Positions 38,622 through 49,557 are shown, numbered from the stretch's first letter. The stretch: 64,000 nt of DNA from Pseudomonadota bacterium (GCA_021781835.1 JAJXWD010000012.1:1-64000), one strand, 5' to 3'. The notes: generated from the sequence alone by a model not told the origin. Numbers and translations are program-made.

Positions 38622-38646
38622 AACCCACGACATACAGGAACTGCAC

Positions 38647-39429
38647 ATGAACCCCAAACTGGATGCCATGCTGCGTACTGTCGATGCGGAGAAGGCAACG
38701 CTGGATGCCGCCCGCCCACTTCCGGCGAACACCATTGCCTCACTGCGCGAAAAGCTGACACTGGAGTGGACGTACCACTCGAATGCCATCGAGGGCAATA
38801 CACTCACTCTGCGCGAAACCAAGGTGGTGCTCGAAGGCATCACCGTTGGCGGGAAGACCTTGCGCGAGCACTTTGAAGCGACCAACCACCGTGATGCGAT
38901 TCTGTACGTTGAAGAGATCGTGGCCAAGCAGGAATCTCTGAGTGAATGGCAGATCAAGAACATTCACAACCTGGTTCTGAAGGGTATCAACAGCGAAGAG
39001 GCCGGGCGCTATCGGCACGAAAACGTGGCCATCGCCGGAGCGAGCACGACCCCACCGGATTTTTTGCACCTGGGCGAGGAAATGCAGCAGCTTATCGCTT
39101 GGTATGAGACAGCTGGCGACACGCACCCCGTGGAGCGTGCGGCTGAACTCCATACGCGCTTCGTGAAAATCCATCCCTTCGTTGACGGTAACGGCCGCTC
39201 CGGGCGACTGTTGCTGAACTTTGAATTGATGAAGGCTGGATACCCGCCCGCCGTGATCCGCAAGGAAGATCGTGTCGCGTACTACGACGCTTTGGATGAG
39301 GCGTGTGTGAGCGGCGTTTACGATGGCATCACGAGGTTGGTGGCGGAAGCTGTTCAGCGGTCGCTGGAAACCTATCTGGAATTACTGCCCCCTGCTCCAA
39401 AACCCAAACCGGAGACGACGCCTCCATAA
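38647..39429 (+). CDS. Fic family protein (AMP transferase)
   Basis: Predicted to transfer AMP from ATP to hydroxyl side chains of a target protein. The 260-residue product has the full catalytic motif HPFVDGNGRSGR (about 176-187). Near 45-51, SNAIEGN matches the inhibitory (S/T)xxxE(G/N) helix, which makes it a class II, self-inhibited Fic. It ends with a Pro/Lys-rich tail. Codon use is less GC-biased than in flanking genes (ACT, GCA, TCA and CGT occur), which points to acquisition by transfer. No antitoxin-like gene is adjacent, as expected for class II. Confidence 0.92.
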   Translation: MNPKLDAMLRTVDAEKATLDAARPLPANTIASLREKLTLEWTYHSNAIEGNTLTLRETKVVLEGITVGGKTLREHFEATNHRDAILYVEEIVAKQESLSEWQIKNIHNLVLKGINSEEAGRYRHENVAIAGASTTPPDFLHLGEEMQQLIAWYETAGDTHPVERAAELHTRFVKIHPFVDGNGRSGRLLLNFELMKAGYPPAVIRKEDRVAYYDALDEACVSGVYDGITRLVAEAVQRSLETYLELLPPAPKPKPETTPP

Positions 39430-39516
39430 TCCGGCCCACGGTTCATCCCGGCGGTATCGCTCCCGGGCGGTTTCAGTCCAAGTCATCGTGCTTCCGGCAG
39501 TTGCCGCAAACCAACA

Positions 39517-39531
39517 GAAACACACCCCACT
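39517..39531 (+). repeat. 15-base direct repeat, right copy
   Basis: Identical to 38136-38150. It lies 88 bases after the fic stop and just before the terminator at 39537-39558. Confidence 0.7.
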
Positions 39532-39536
39532 AAATC

Positions 39537-39558
39537 CGCCTCTAACGGAGGCGCTTTT
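39537..39558 (+). terminator. Terminator after fic
   Basis: CGCCTC (39537-39542), loop TAACG, GAGGCG (39548-39553), then CTTTT. It sits between the convergent fic and ATP12 genes. Confidence 0.6.
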
Positions 39559-39574
39559 GTAAAGCCGAGCGTCC

Positions 39575-40270
39575 CTATTCCCGGCACAGCGCCATGAACC
39601 GCGCGGCGGCCGCCATGTCGGCGCCAAGCACGGCGCGCCGCTTGGCCGCCTCCTCGTCCTGGCCCCATTGGCGCTCCTGCCACAGCTCATCGAGCATCGC
39701 CAGTTCGCAGGCCCGCTCGGGGGCGAGCCGCCCGGCCTCGAGCGCCAAAGCCAGCACCAGCGAGCCGGTGGCGGGCACAATCACCCCGAGTCCGGCGATC
39801 ACCTCATCGCTGAACCCGTCCAAAATCGCCTCAAACCGCCCGCGCGCCTCGGGCGGCTGGTCGATCGGCGTCAGCCCCGCCGTTACCGCCAGCCCAATTC
39901 CATGGGTGCGCGCCAGCCAGGTCAGCCACACGCCCCATTTTTCCTCCTCCAGCGCCACCAGTTCGGGCGGCGCCTCGGCGCGGTAGCACAGCAGATCATT
40001 CATGCCATAAGCCGCCAACTGGCCGATGATGGTCTCCCGGTGCGCGCCCACCCGCTCTTGGGCGGTGCTGGTCAGCTGGGTCAGCGGCAGGTCTCCGGGG
40101 GTAAAATTCTGGCCCGCCGCGCCCCATTCGGCGGCAATGCCCGCCGCCAGCGCCGCGTGTTCCACCCGCAGCGCGGCGCCCGAGGGCAGCTTCACCGGCC
40201 GCCCATCCAGCGCCACGCCAAACCGCCCGCCTTCGGCCACCACCTGGGCCTCCCGCCAGAAGCGCTTCAT
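39575..40270 (-). CDS. ATP12 family F1-ATPase assembly chaperone
   Basis: ATP12 binds free F1 alpha subunits during ATP synthase assembly in mitochondria, and alphaproteobacteria carry homologues. The 231-residue product starts MKRFWREAQVVAEGGRFGVAL, with the typical DGRPVKLPSGAALRV, FTPGDLPLTQLTSTA and DLLCYRAEAPPELVALEEEKW. The start one base after the asmA stop implies a shared transcript with the upstream gene. Confidence 0.9.
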   Translation of the reverse strand: MKRFWREAQVVAEGGRFGVALDGRPVKLPSGAALRVEHAALAAGIAAEWGAAGQNFTPGDLPLTQLTSTAQERVGAHRETIIGQLAAYGMNDLLCYRAEAPPELVALEEEKWGVWLTWLARTHGIGLAVTAGLTPIDQPPEARGRFEAILDGFSDEVIAGLGVIVPATGSLVLALALEAGRLAPERACELAMLDELWQERQWGQDEEAAKRRAVLGADMAAAARFMALCRE

Positions 40271-40271
40271 G

Positions 40272-42884
40272 TCATTGCCCCAGCAGCGAGTTGAGGTTGG
40301 CGGGCCCGGCGCCATGCGCGGCCGGGGAGGCGCCGGCCTGGCCCGGCTGGGCGGCGGGCGCCAAGGCGCTCACCGGCTCGGGCGCGGGGCCCGAGGCGCC
40401 CATGCGCGCCATGGCCAACGTCGCCGGGCAGTCATCGCCCGTGCCCGTGGGCAGCACGGCCTGGGGCAGAGGCGCCGCTTGCGGGCCGGTTTGCGCCAGG
40501 GGCGAGGGCAGGGGCGTCTCGCTGATGCCGCTCTCCTGACTGGGCGGCGCCTGCTCGGCCAAAACCGGCGCCCGGAAGCTGCCGGTCAGCGTCACCACGG
40601 CGGGGCCATTTGGTGGCGTGCCAGCCGCGCGCGGCTGGGGCGAGAGGGCGAGGTTGAGCGTCTCGGCCCCCAAATTCGCTCCGCCGCCGGCCAGAATGGT
40701 CACCGGCCCGGAATCGAAATCAAAGCCCGAGAGGGTGGCCACGCCATTGGCGGCGTCAACCCTGAGCGCCGCGCAGCGCACCGGCACGGGGCCAGGCGCG
40801 GTAATCTGGGTCTGGTAGCCAAGCCCGGCCTTGTCCAGCACGGCGCCAAACAGCTGCTTCACCAGCCCGCCATCCACCGTCGCGTTCACCCCGGCCAGGC
40901 CCACCTGCGCGGCCAGCGCGGCGGCCAGCTGGTGGGGTGTGTCGCCCTGGCTGCTGGCTTTCACCTGCACGGCCAAAATGCCCTGGGCGTTGTCGGCATC
41001 CAGATGCAGGCTGGCCAGCAGCGGCGCCAGCGACAGGGCAGGGGCATTCACCACCAGCGCCAGCTTGGCCGGATCCGTGCGCACATCCAGGCTGGCGGCG
41101 GCGCTCACGGCGCCGCCCGGCAGCTGGCCGGTAAAGGGGCTGAGCGCCACAATGCCGCCCGCCGCGTTCACCTGCGCCTGCAGGGCGGTGAAGGCCTGGT
41201 GGCCCAGGCTCATCTGGTCGGCCGAAAGCTGGAGCTGCAAATTCAGCCCCTTCGCCCAGCCGAAATCAAGCGGCGTATCGGAAATCAGCCCTGCCGGCGC
41301 GGCGGCGGGCGTGGCTGGCGTGGGCGCGGCATTGCCCGGCGCCGCGGGCTGGGCGCTTGGCCAGGCGGCCAGCAGCTTGTCCAGATCCAGGCTGACAAAG
41401 TTCAGCGCCATTTGTTTCGGCTGGTTCTGGCCGTAGGGCAGGGTGGCATCGCCGCCAAACCCGGCGCCGTCCATGGTGCCGGTCAGGTTGTCGATGCCGA
41501 TGCCCTGATAAAGCCCATTGCCGCCGGGGTCGGTAATGGTGGTTTGCAGTACGATGTTCTTCCATCCCGGCAGTGCCGCCCCGGCCAGCCCCGAGAGCGC
41601 CGAGAGATCGGGCACCGCCGCGTTCACCGCCAGCGCCGCGCCCGAAAGCGTTTCCGGCGTGGCGATGGCCCCCGCCACCGTCACCTTGGCGCTGCCCGCC
41701 TGGGCAACCAGATTGACCGGAAAATTCCCCGCGCCCGCGTCATATCCCGCCGGCATCCAGCCCGCCGGCAGCAGCGCGCCGGGCGCGCCCAGCGTTGCCT
41801 GCACGGAGAGCGGCGCCCCCGCCATGCTGCCCGCCAGCGCGATGTTGAGCGGCGCGTCCAGCCCGGCCAGGGTCACGCTGGCGCGGCTCAGCGCCAGCCC
41901 CGGGCGCAGCGCCGAGAGGTCGGACGCCCCGGCGCTGAAGGCCAGCCCGTCGATGGCGGGCATTGGGCTGCCCTGGTCGCGCAGCACGGTGTCGAGCGTC
42001 AGGTCATGCAGCGCCGGCAGGCCGGGGGCCAGGCTTTCCAGCGCCGGCACGTTGGCGGTCAGCCGCAAATCATACCCCGCGGCCTCGCGCGGCTGGTCCA
42101 TATGGCCGCTCAGCGTGGCGCTGGCGGTGCCCAGGGCGAATTGCAGCCTCACTGGCCACGGCCCGGTGCCGATGCCCGAAAGCCGCGCCACCGGCCCCAG
42201 CTCCCCCGAGACGGTAAAAGGCAAGTCGCCCAGCCTGGCGGCGGCGGTCAGGGAGAGCGGCGCGGTAAAGCTGTCGGCCTGGCCGGTCAGGCTGGTCAGG
42301 GCCAGCACCAGCTTGCGGCCGCCGCCGGTCATGAGCGTCACATCGCCGCCCTGCACGCTCACCGCCTCCAGCGCCACGGCATAATGGCCGAGCGCGTCCG
42401 GGGTCTGGGCGCCGGGCGGCGGGGTCAGGTTCCAGTCTCCCACCCCCGCGCCGTCGCGCTCGAGCACCAGATGCGGGGTCACGAGGTTGAGGTCGAGAAT
42501 ATCCACCCGCCGCTCAAACAGCGGCAACAGCGCGATCTTGGCGCTCACCTTGTCGAGCGTCAGCAGCGCCGGATCGGGGAAGCCCGCGGGGTTGCTCAGG
42601 CTCACCCCGTCGGCCTCGAGCGTGGGGGTGAGCGAGAGCAGCGACCAGCGCAGCGGCCCGGTAAAGCTCAGCTGCCGGCCGGTGGCCTGTTCAGCGGCCT
42701 GGGCGAGCGCCGGGCCGAACCGCGCCGGGTCGAGCCGGGTGAGCGCATAGCTCACCACCGCGATGGGCGCGCCCACCACCACCAGGGCCAGCCCCGTCCA
42801 CAGCAGCCTCCCGTGGGATTTGCGCGGTTTGCGGGCGGCGCGGCGGGGCGCGCGCGGGGCGTGCAGCTCGAAATCGTCACTCAT
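40272..42884 (-). CDS. AsmA family protein
   Basis: Large envelope protein of the AsmA/TamB-like group, anchored in the inner membrane and linked to outer-membrane lipid or protein assembly. The 870-residue product has a basic cytosolic start, one membrane helix (LLWTGLALVVVGAPIAVVSYAL, about 27-48), the AsmA N-terminal domain (TGRQLSFTGPLRWSLLSLTPTLEADGVSL) and the C-terminal AsmA part, followed by a Pro/Ala-rich tail. The long plus-strand open frame over it is a GC-driven shadow. Confidence 0.88.
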   Translation of the reverse strand: MSDDFELHAPRAPRRAARKPRKSHGRLLWTGLALVVVGAPIAVVSYALTRLDPARFGPALAQAAEQATGRQLSFTGPLRWSLLSLTPTLEADGVSLSNPAGFPDPALLTLDKVSAKIALLPLFERRVDILDLNLVTPHLVLERDGAGVGDWNLTPPPGAQTPDALGHYAVALEAVSVQGGDVTLMTGGGRKLVLALTSLTGQADSFTAPLSLTAAARLGDLPFTVSGELGPVARLSGIGTGPWPVRLQFALGTASATLSGHMDQPREAAGYDLRLTANVPALESLAPGLPALHDLTLDTVLRDQGSPMPAIDGLAFSAGASDLSALRPGLALSRASVTLAGLDAPLNIALAGSMAGAPLSVQATLGAPGALLPAGWMPAGYDAGAGNFPVNLVAQAGSAKVTVAGAIATPETLSGAALAVNAAVPDLSALSGLAGAALPGWKNIVLQTTITDPGGNGLYQGIGIDNLTGTMDGAGFGGDATLPYGQNQPKQMALNFVSLDLDKLLAAWPSAQPAAPGNAAPTPATPAAAPAGLISDTPLDFGWAKGLNLQLQLSADQMSLGHQAFTALQAQVNAAGGIVALSPFTGQLPGGAVSAAASLDVRTDPAKLALVVNAPALSLAPLLASLHLDADNAQGILAVQVKASSQGDTPHQLAAALAAQVGLAGVNATVDGGLVKQLFGAVLDKAGLGYQTQITAPGPVPVRCAALRVDAANGVATLSGFDFDSGPVTILAGGGANLGAETLNLALSPQPRAAGTPPNGPAVVTLTGSFRAPVLAEQAPPSQESGISETPLPSPLAQTGPQAAPLPQAVLPTGTGDDCPATLAMARMGASGPAPEPVSALAPAAQPGQAGASPAAHGAGPANLNSLLGQ

Positions 42885-42987
42885 CGCGCCCCGATTAGTC
42901 GGTTTTTCGTGGTTTTGCGAGTGCCGCGCTTGTGAACTCTTGAAACTCGCGCTAGACGGCGCGGCTTGAAGTGCACGGCGGTGCTTG

Positions 42988-43072
42988 GCGGGCGTGGTGA
43001 AACTGGTAGACACGCCAGATTTAGGTTCTGGTGGCGCAAGTCATGGGGGTTCAAGTCCCTCCGCCCGCACCA
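42988..43072 (+). tRNA. tRNA-Leu (UAG anticodon)
   Basis: A type II tRNA: acceptor GCGGGCG/CGCCCGC, anticodon stem CCAGA/TCTGG with loop TTTAGGT (anticodon TAG), a long variable arm, T-arm GGTTCAAGTCC, and an encoded CCA. It lies 37 bases ahead of tig. Confidence 0.96.
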
Positions 43073-43109
43073 GTTGGTTTGGATTTATAAATAGAAGGTT
43101 TTTTGGGTG

Positions 43110-44429
43110 ATGCAGGTTACCGAGACGCTGAACGAAGGCTTGAAGCGCGGCTTTACGGTCGTGGTTCCCGAACCCGAGCTGGCCGCCAAGCGTGAGAAGC
43201 GTTTGGCCGAGATCGCCAAGACGGTGCAGATTCCGGGCTTCCGTCCCGGCAAGGTGCCGCTCTCGATGGTCCGCAAGCGTTACGGCGAGGCGGTGAGCGC
43301 CGAGATCACCGAGGCGGTGATCAACGAGACCTCCAGCCAGCTGATGAGCGAGCGCAACCTGCGCCCGGCCGTGCAACCCAAATTCGAGCTGACCAGCACG
43401 GGCAGCGGCGCCGAGCTGGAATACAAGCTCGAGATGGAAGTGCTCCCCGAGGTTGCCCTCCCCGACCTGTCCGGCGTCACGCTCGACAAGCCTGTGGCCC
43501 AGGTGCCCGAGAGCGCCATCGAGGACAGCCTCAAGAACATCGCCCAGTCGCGCCAGAGCTTCGATGCCGTCGAGGAGCCCCGCCCCGCCGCCGCCGGTGA
43601 GCGCCTGACCGTCGATTTCATCGGCCGCATCGGCGGCGAGGCGTTCGAGGGCGGCACCGCCAACGATGTCAACGTCGTCGTCAACGGCCCTGGCTTCATC
43701 CCCGGCTTCGCCGAGCAGCTCGAAGGCGCCCAGCCCGGCGAGACCCGCACCATCCAGGTGACCTTCCCCGCCGATTACGGCGCCAAGGATCTGGCCGGCA
43801 AGGATGCCGAATTCGAGATCACCGTGAAGGCCCTGGCCGTGCCCGCCACCCCTGAGATCGACGACGAGCTGGCCAAGCAGGCCGGCGCCGAGTCGCTCGA
43901 GGATCTGCGCAAGAAGATCGCCGAGAATATCGGCCGCCAATATGAGCAGCAGACCCGCCTGAAGCTCAAGCGCGCCTTGCTCGACGTGCTGGCCGAGCGC
44001 GCCGATTTCGAGGCGCCGGTGTCGCTGGTCGATGCCGAGTTCGGCGCCATCTGGCAGCAGGTCGAGGCCGAGAAGGCCGCCGGCAACACCGACCCCGAGG
44101 ATGCCGAGAAGGACGAAGACACGCTGCGCGCCGAGTACAAGGCCATCGCCGACCGCCGCGTGCGCCTGGGCCTGCTGGTCGCCGAAATCGGCCGCGCCGC
44201 CAATGTCGCGGTCAACGACCAGGAGCTCCAGCGCGCCATGATCAACGAGGCCCTGCGCTATGGCCCGCAGGCCATGCAGGTCGTCGAGTTCTTCCGCAAG
44301 AATCCGGACCAGATGGAGCGTTTCCGCGGCCCGATCTTCGAGGACAAGGTGATCGACCACCTGCTCGGCCAGATCAACCAGACCGAGGTCACCGTGACCC
44401 CGGAAGAGCTGGAAGCTGATCCCGAGTAA
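43110..44429 (+). CDS. tig: Trigger factor
   Basis: Ribosome-bound chaperone and prolyl isomerase that meets nascent chains at L23. The 439-residue product has the N-terminal ribosome-binding domain with the signature GFRPGKVPLSM (about 43-53), a central FKBP-like domain (about 155-240, VDFIGRIGGEAFEGG) and a C-terminal helical chaperone domain. ATG at 43110 was preferred over the GTG just before it. It heads the tig-clpP-clpX-lon-hup order, with its own strong terminator. Confidence 0.96.
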   Translation: MQVTETLNEGLKRGFTVVVPEPELAAKREKRLAEIAKTVQIPGFRPGKVPLSMVRKRYGEAVSAEITEAVINETSSQLMSERNLRPAVQPKFELTSTGSGAELEYKLEMEVLPEVALPDLSGVTLDKPVAQVPESAIEDSLKNIAQSRQSFDAVEEPRPAAAGERLTVDFIGRIGGEAFEGGTANDVNVVVNGPGFIPGFAEQLEGAQPGETRTIQVTFPADYGAKDLAGKDAEFEITVKALAVPATPEIDDELAKQAGAESLEDLRKKIAENIGRQYEQQTRLKLKRALLDVLAERADFEAPVSLVDAEFGAIWQQVEAEKAAGNTDPEDAEKDEDTLRAEYKAIADRRVRLGLLVAEIGRAANVAVNDQELQRAMINEALRYGPQAMQVVEFFRKNPDQMERFRGPIFEDKVIDHLLGQINQTEVTVTPEELEADPE

Positions 44430-44445
44430 TCGGTTAAAACCGCGT

Positions 44446-44497
44446 AAAAGTTTTTCGGGTGCCGCCTTTTTTCAAAAAAGGCGGCATTCTTTTTTTT
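44446..44497 (+). terminator. Terminator after tig, AAAAGTTTTT-hairpin element
   Basis: AAAAGTTTTTCGGGT precedes a perfect 12-base-pair stem (44461-44472 with 44474-44485), followed by ATTC and eight Ts. Third member of the element family seen at 16526-16563 and 34411-34448. Confidence 0.92.
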
Positions 44498-44677
44498 CGG
44501 GCTTTTCCTCCAGGGCTCAAAAATACTTCCCCGAGACCGCCCGCGCGCACTAGACGTTCGCGCCCGATCCACTAACTTGGACGTGACGCGCAGGCCCGAG
44601 CCGCGCCGCGGCCACTCAAGCGGCGCGGCCCCCGGCATCCCCGGCGCGGTTGTGTTGATGTGAGAGGAACCAGCCCC

Positions 44678-45334
44678 ATGCGGGACCGTGACCCGATTGA
44701 GATTTACAACAACAACCTCGTGCCCATGGTCATCGAACAGACCGCGCGCGGCGAGCGTTCGTTCGATATTTATTCCCGCCTGCTCAAAGAGCGCATCATC
44801 TTCCTCACCGGCCAGGTCTATGATGGCGTGGCCTCGCTCATCTGCGCCCAGCTTTTGTTCCTGGAAAGCGAGAATCCCAACAAGGAAATCTCCTTCTACA
44901 TCAACAGCCCCGGCGGCGTGGTCTCGTCGGGCTTGGCCATCTACGACACCATGCAATATATCCGCGCGCCGGTGAGCACGGTCTGTCTCGGCATGGCCGC
45001 CTCCATGGGCAGCCTGCTGCTGTGCGCGGGCGAGAAGGGCAAGCGCTTCGCCCTGCCCAACGCGCGCGTCATGGTCCACCAGCCGTCCGGCGGCGCCCAG
45101 GGCCAGGCGACGGACATCGAGATCCAGGCGCGTGAGATCCTCACCCTGCGCAAGCGCCTCAACCAGATCTATGTCGATCACACCGGCCAGCCGGTCGAGG
45201 CGATCGAGGCCAAGCTCGAGCGCGATTCGTACATGTCGGCCGAGGAAGCCAAGGAGTTCGGCATCGTCGATGAGGTGGTGAAGAAACAGCCCACCCCCTC
45301 ATCCGACACGGCCGAATCGCCCGTCTCGCCCTGA
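44678..45334 (+). CDS. clpP: ATP-dependent Clp protease proteolytic subunit
   Basis: Barrel-shaped serine protease fed by ClpX. The product has 218 residues. The catalytic Ser is in GMAASMGS (about 108), the His in VMVHQPSGG (about 133), and the Asp follows in [18 protein letters not shown]. The ATG has AGAGGA ahead, which decides it over an upstream GTG. In the 180-base gap before it no clear promoter is seen; TAGACG-N16-TAACTT at 44551-44578 is a weak candidate. Confidence 0.97.
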   Translation: MRDRDPIEIYNNNLVPMVIEQTARGERSFDIYSRLLKERIIFLTGQVYDGVASLICAQLLFLESENPNKEISFYINSPGGVVSSGLAIYDTMQYIRAPVSTVCLGMAASMGSLLLCAGEKGKRFALPNARVMVHQPSGGAQGQATDIEIQAREILTLRKRLNQIYVDHTGQPVEAIEAKLERDSYMSAEEAKEFGIVDEVVKKQPTPSSDTAESPVSP

Positions 45335-45355
45335 AATCGGCCGCTAGAGCCATCA

Positions 45356-45391
45356 AATCCGGGCCGAATCAGCACGCCGGCCCGGATTTTT
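45356..45391 (+). terminator. Intrinsic terminator after clpP
   Basis: AATCCGGGCCG (45356-45366) pairs perfectly with CGGCCCGGATT (45378-45388) around 11 bases, followed by TTT. It separates clpP from clpX. Confidence 0.85.
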
Positions 45392-45495
45392 ACGTCTCTG
45401 TGACATAGATTTCATCTCCTCTCCCCCTGGCCCCGGCGCTTCGGCGTTCCAAAATCCCTTATCAATCAGCTGTTTGGATGAAAATCTCCAGACGC

Positions 45496-45524
45496 TTGTA
45501 AGGGTTGGGTTCGAGGGCTAGAGT
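45496..45524 (+). promoter_or_regulatory. Possible clpX promoter
   Basis: TTGTAA (45496-45501), 17-base spacer, TAGAGT (45519-45524), upstream of a T-rich leader. Placed between the clpP terminator and clpX, as needed if clpX is transcribed on its own. Confidence 0.35.
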
Positions 45525-45557
45525 TTTTTCTCTGTTTTTAGTGCTGTGGAGTGGTTC

Positions 45558-46814
<1,257 letters not shown>

Positions 46815-46945
46815 TTTTGGCCGTCCGTCCTGGGGCGCTCCTTGTGGGGCGCTCCGCCGCACCCGATATGTCTGACGTGGCCGCCAGGGCGGCACCGCCA
46901 TCCGTGCCCAGTTGGGGCGGCTGGCGCGGATTGAAAGGGTAATTT

Positions 46946-49357
46946 ATGTCTGACGAGAACGCACCCCTGCCGCCTGAGAGCATGGCCGTCCTGCCGCTGC
47001 GCGACATCGTGGTCTTCCCGCATATGATCGTGCCGCTCTTCGTGGGGCGCGAGAAATCCGTGCGCGCGCTGGAAAGCGTGATGCGCGAAGACAAGCAGAT
47101 CCTGCTCGTTGCCCAGAAAAACGCCGCCCAGGACGATCCAGCGGTCGATGACATTTATGGCATCGGCACGGTCTCGACCATTTTGCAGCTCCTCAAGCTC
47201 CCCGATGGCACGGTGAAAGTGCTGGTCGAGGGGCTGAAGCGCGCGCGTATCACCGGCTTCAAATCCACCGAGGATTATTTCGAGGCCTTCGCCGAGCCGG
47301 TCGAGGACCGCCTGGACGACACCAAGGAGGTCGAGGCCCTGGCCCGCACCGTGGTCGCCCAGTTCGAGCAATATATCAAGCTCAACAAGAAAATCGCCCC
47401 CGAGGTGCTGGTCTCCGTCAACCAGATCGAGAGCGCGTCCAAACTGGCCGACACGGTGGCCTCCCATCTCGGCCTCAAAATCTCCGAGCGCCAGGAGCTG
47501 CTCGAGCTTGACTCGACCGCCCAGCGTCTCGAGCGCGTCTTCAACCACATGGAAGCCGAAATCGGCGTGCTGCAGGTCGAGAAAAAGATCCGCAACCGCG
47601 TCAAGCGCCAGATGGAGAAGACCCAGCGCGAATATTACCTGAACGAGCAGCTCAAGGCGATCCAGAAGGAGCTGGGCGAATCGGAAGACGGCAAGGACGA
47701 AATCGCCGAGCTCGAGGAGAAGATCAAGGAGACCAAGCTCTCCAAGGAAGCCCGCGAAAAGGCGCTGGCCGAGGTCAAGAAGCTCCGCTCTATGAGCCCG
47801 ATGAGCGCGGAAGCGACCGTCGTGCGCAATTACCTCGACTGGGTGGTGGGAATCCCCTGGAAGAAGAAGAGCAAGATCAAGAACGACGTGATCGAGGCCG
47901 AGAAGATCCTCGACACCGACCATTTCGGCCTGGAGAAAATCAAGGAGCGCATCGTCGAGTATCTGGCGGTGCAGGCGCGCGCGCCCAAGGTGCGCGGTCC
48001 CATCCTCTGTTTGGTCGGCCCGCCCGGTGTCGGCAAAACCTCGCTCGGCAAATCCATCGCCAAGGCCACGGGGCGCAATTTCGTGCGTATGAGCCTGGGC
48101 GGCGTGCGCGATGAGAGCGAGATACGCGGCCACCGCCGCACCTATATCGGCTCCATGCCTGGCAAGATCATCCAGGGCATGAAGAAGGCCAAAACCAGCA
48201 ACCCGCTGTTTTTGCTCGATGAAATCGACAAGCTCGGCGCCGATTGGCGCGGCGACCCGGCCAGCGCCCTGCTCGAGGTGCTCGACCCCGAACAGAACGC
48301 GACCTTCAACGACCATTACCTCGAAGTCGATTACGACCTCTCGGACGTGATGTTCGTGACCACCGCCAACAGCCTGCGCATGCCCCAGCCGCTCCTCGAC
48401 CGCATGGAGATCATCCGCATCCCCGGCTACACCGAGGATGAAAAGGTCGAAATCGCCAAGCGCCATCTGGTGCCCAAGCAGACCCACGCCCACGGGCTCA
48501 AACCCAGCGAGTGGTCGATCTCCGACGATGCCCTGCTCGAGACGGTGCGCACCTACACCCGCGAGGCGGGCGTGCGTAACCTGGAGCGCGAAATCGCCAC
48601 GCTGGCGCGCAAGGCGGTCAAGGAGATCGTCACCGCCAAGTCGAAGAAAGTTGCGATCACCCGCAAGAACCTGGAGAAATTCCTCGGCGTGCCCAAGTTC
48701 CGCTATGGCGAGACCGAGGCCGAGGACATGGTCGGCGTGGTCACGGGTCTGGCCTGGACGGAAGTGGGCGGCGAGATCCTCACCATCGAATCGGTGCTGC
48801 TGCCCGGCAAGGGCGCGATTCGCCAAACCGGCAAATTGGGCGATGTGATGCAGGAAAGCGTGCAGGCGGCGCACTCCTATATCCGCGCGCGCTCCACCCA
48901 GTTCGGCGTCAAGCCCCCCTTCTTCGATAAGCACGACATCCATGTCCACGTCCCCGAAGGTGCCACGCCCAAGGACGGCCCCTCGGCCGGCATCGCCATG
49001 GCGACCTCGATCGTCTCGGCCATCACCGGCATTCCCATCCGCAAGGATGTCGCCATGACCGGCGAGATCACGCTCAGGGGCCGCGTGCTGCCCATTGGCG
49101 GGCTGAAGGAGAAGCTGCTGGCCGCGCTCCGGGCCGGCATCACCACGGTGTTCATCCCCAAGGATAACGAGAAGGACCTCACCGAGATTCCGGCCAACGT
49201 GAAAAAAGGCCTCACCATCATCCCCGTCAGCCATGTTGACGAGGTGATCGCCAAGGCCCTCACCCGCGCGCCCGAGCCCATCTCGTGGGACGAATCGGCC
49301 GAGACCCTGGCCAAACCCCCGGCCGCCGAGCCGCTGGTGCCGCCGCTCGCGCATTAA
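46946..49357 (+). CDS. lon: Lon protease
   Basis: ATP-dependent serine protease for damaged and short-lived regulatory proteins. The product has 803 residues: LonN substrate domain ([20 protein letters not shown]), coiled coil, AAA+ domain with GPPGVGKT (about 358-365), and protease domain with the Ser/Lys dyad in [14 protein letters not shown] (about 681) and [11 protein letters not shown] (about 723). In the 131-base gap from clpX a 10-base GGGGCGCTCC repeat occurs twice; no clear terminator is seen. Confidence 0.97.
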   Translation: MSDENAPLPPESMAVLPLRDIVVFPHMIVPLFVGREKSVRALESVMREDKQILLVAQKNAAQDDPAVDDIYGIGTVSTILQLLKLPDGTVKVLVEGLKRARITGFKSTEDYFEAFAEPVEDRLDDTKEVEALARTVVAQFEQYIKLNKKIAPEVLVSVNQIESASKLADTVASHLGLKISERQELLELDSTAQRLERVFNHMEAEIGVLQVEKKIRNRVKRQMEKTQREYYLNEQLKAIQKELGESEDGKDEIAELEEKIKETKLSKEAREKALAEVKKLRSMSPMSAEATVVRNYLDWVVGIPWKKKSKIKNDVIEAEKILDTDHFGLEKIKERIVEYLAVQARAPKVRGPILCLVGPPGVGKTSLGKSIAKATGRNFVRMSLGGVRDESEIRGHRRTYIGSMPGKIIQGMKKAKTSNPLFLLDEIDKLGADWRGDPASALLEVLDPEQNATFNDHYLEVDYDLSDVMFVTTANSLRMPQPLLDRMEIIRIPGYTEDEKVEIAKRHLVPKQTHAHGLKPSEWSISDDALLETVRTYTREAGVRNLEREIATLARKAVKEIVTAKSKKVAITRKNLEKFLGVPKFRYGETEAEDMVGVVTGLAWTEVGGEILTIESVLLPGKGAIRQTGKLGDVMQESVQAAHSYIRARSTQFGVKPPFFDKHDIHVHVPEGATPKDGPSAGIAMATSIVSAITGIPIRKDVAMTGEITLRGRVLPIGGLKEKLLAALRAGITTVFIPKDNEKDLTEIPANVKKGLTIIPVSHVDEVIAKALTRAPEPISWDESAETLAKPPAAEPLVPPLAH

Positions 49358-49422
49358 AATCCGCTAACCCTGGCGGCACTGGCCCGCACGGGGCGCAAAA
49401 GCGCGGAAAACTTGAGGTCTAG

Positions 49423-49439
49423 CAGGGGAAAAACCCCTG
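49423..49439 (+). terminator. Hairpin after lon
   Basis: CAGGGG, loop of five As, CCCCTG, followed by TCTGGG. No T run. A possible weak terminator in the 200-base gap between lon and hup. Confidence 0.3.
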
Positions 49440-49457
49440 TCTGGGCCTCAACTGCGT

Positions 49458-49486
49458 TTGCGTCTCCCTTTCATCTTGGCTACAAC
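49458..49486 (+). promoter_or_regulatory. Possible hup promoter
   Basis: TTGCGT (49458-49463), 17-base spacer, TACAAC (49481-49486), 71 bases ahead of the hup start. Confidence 0.35.
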
Positions 49487-49557
49487 CGCGCGCCAGTCAC
49501 CTCCACGCCGCCCTGATGGCGCCGTGGGTTTTTAAACCTGAGACAGGGAGTTCACCC

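Larger units (their letters stand above)
38096..38646. other. Low-GC intergenic stretch with repeats
   Basis: This stretch is clearly lower in GC than the rest of the window. It holds two AGAGCGGG motifs (one in the palindrome at 38376-38408), a 15-base repeat copy (38136-38150), two 19-base imperfect direct repeats (38184-38202 and 38359-38377, 16 of 19 identical) flanking a 50-codon frame, and the predicted fic promoter. Its composition differs from both sides, suggesting inserted DNA. Confidence 0.7.

Noticed and set aside
40026-42935. A 969-codon plus-strand open frame
   Set aside because: It lies opposite the AsmA gene, is extremely rich in Arg, Gly and Ala with no domain, and is explained by GC-rich codons on the other strand.
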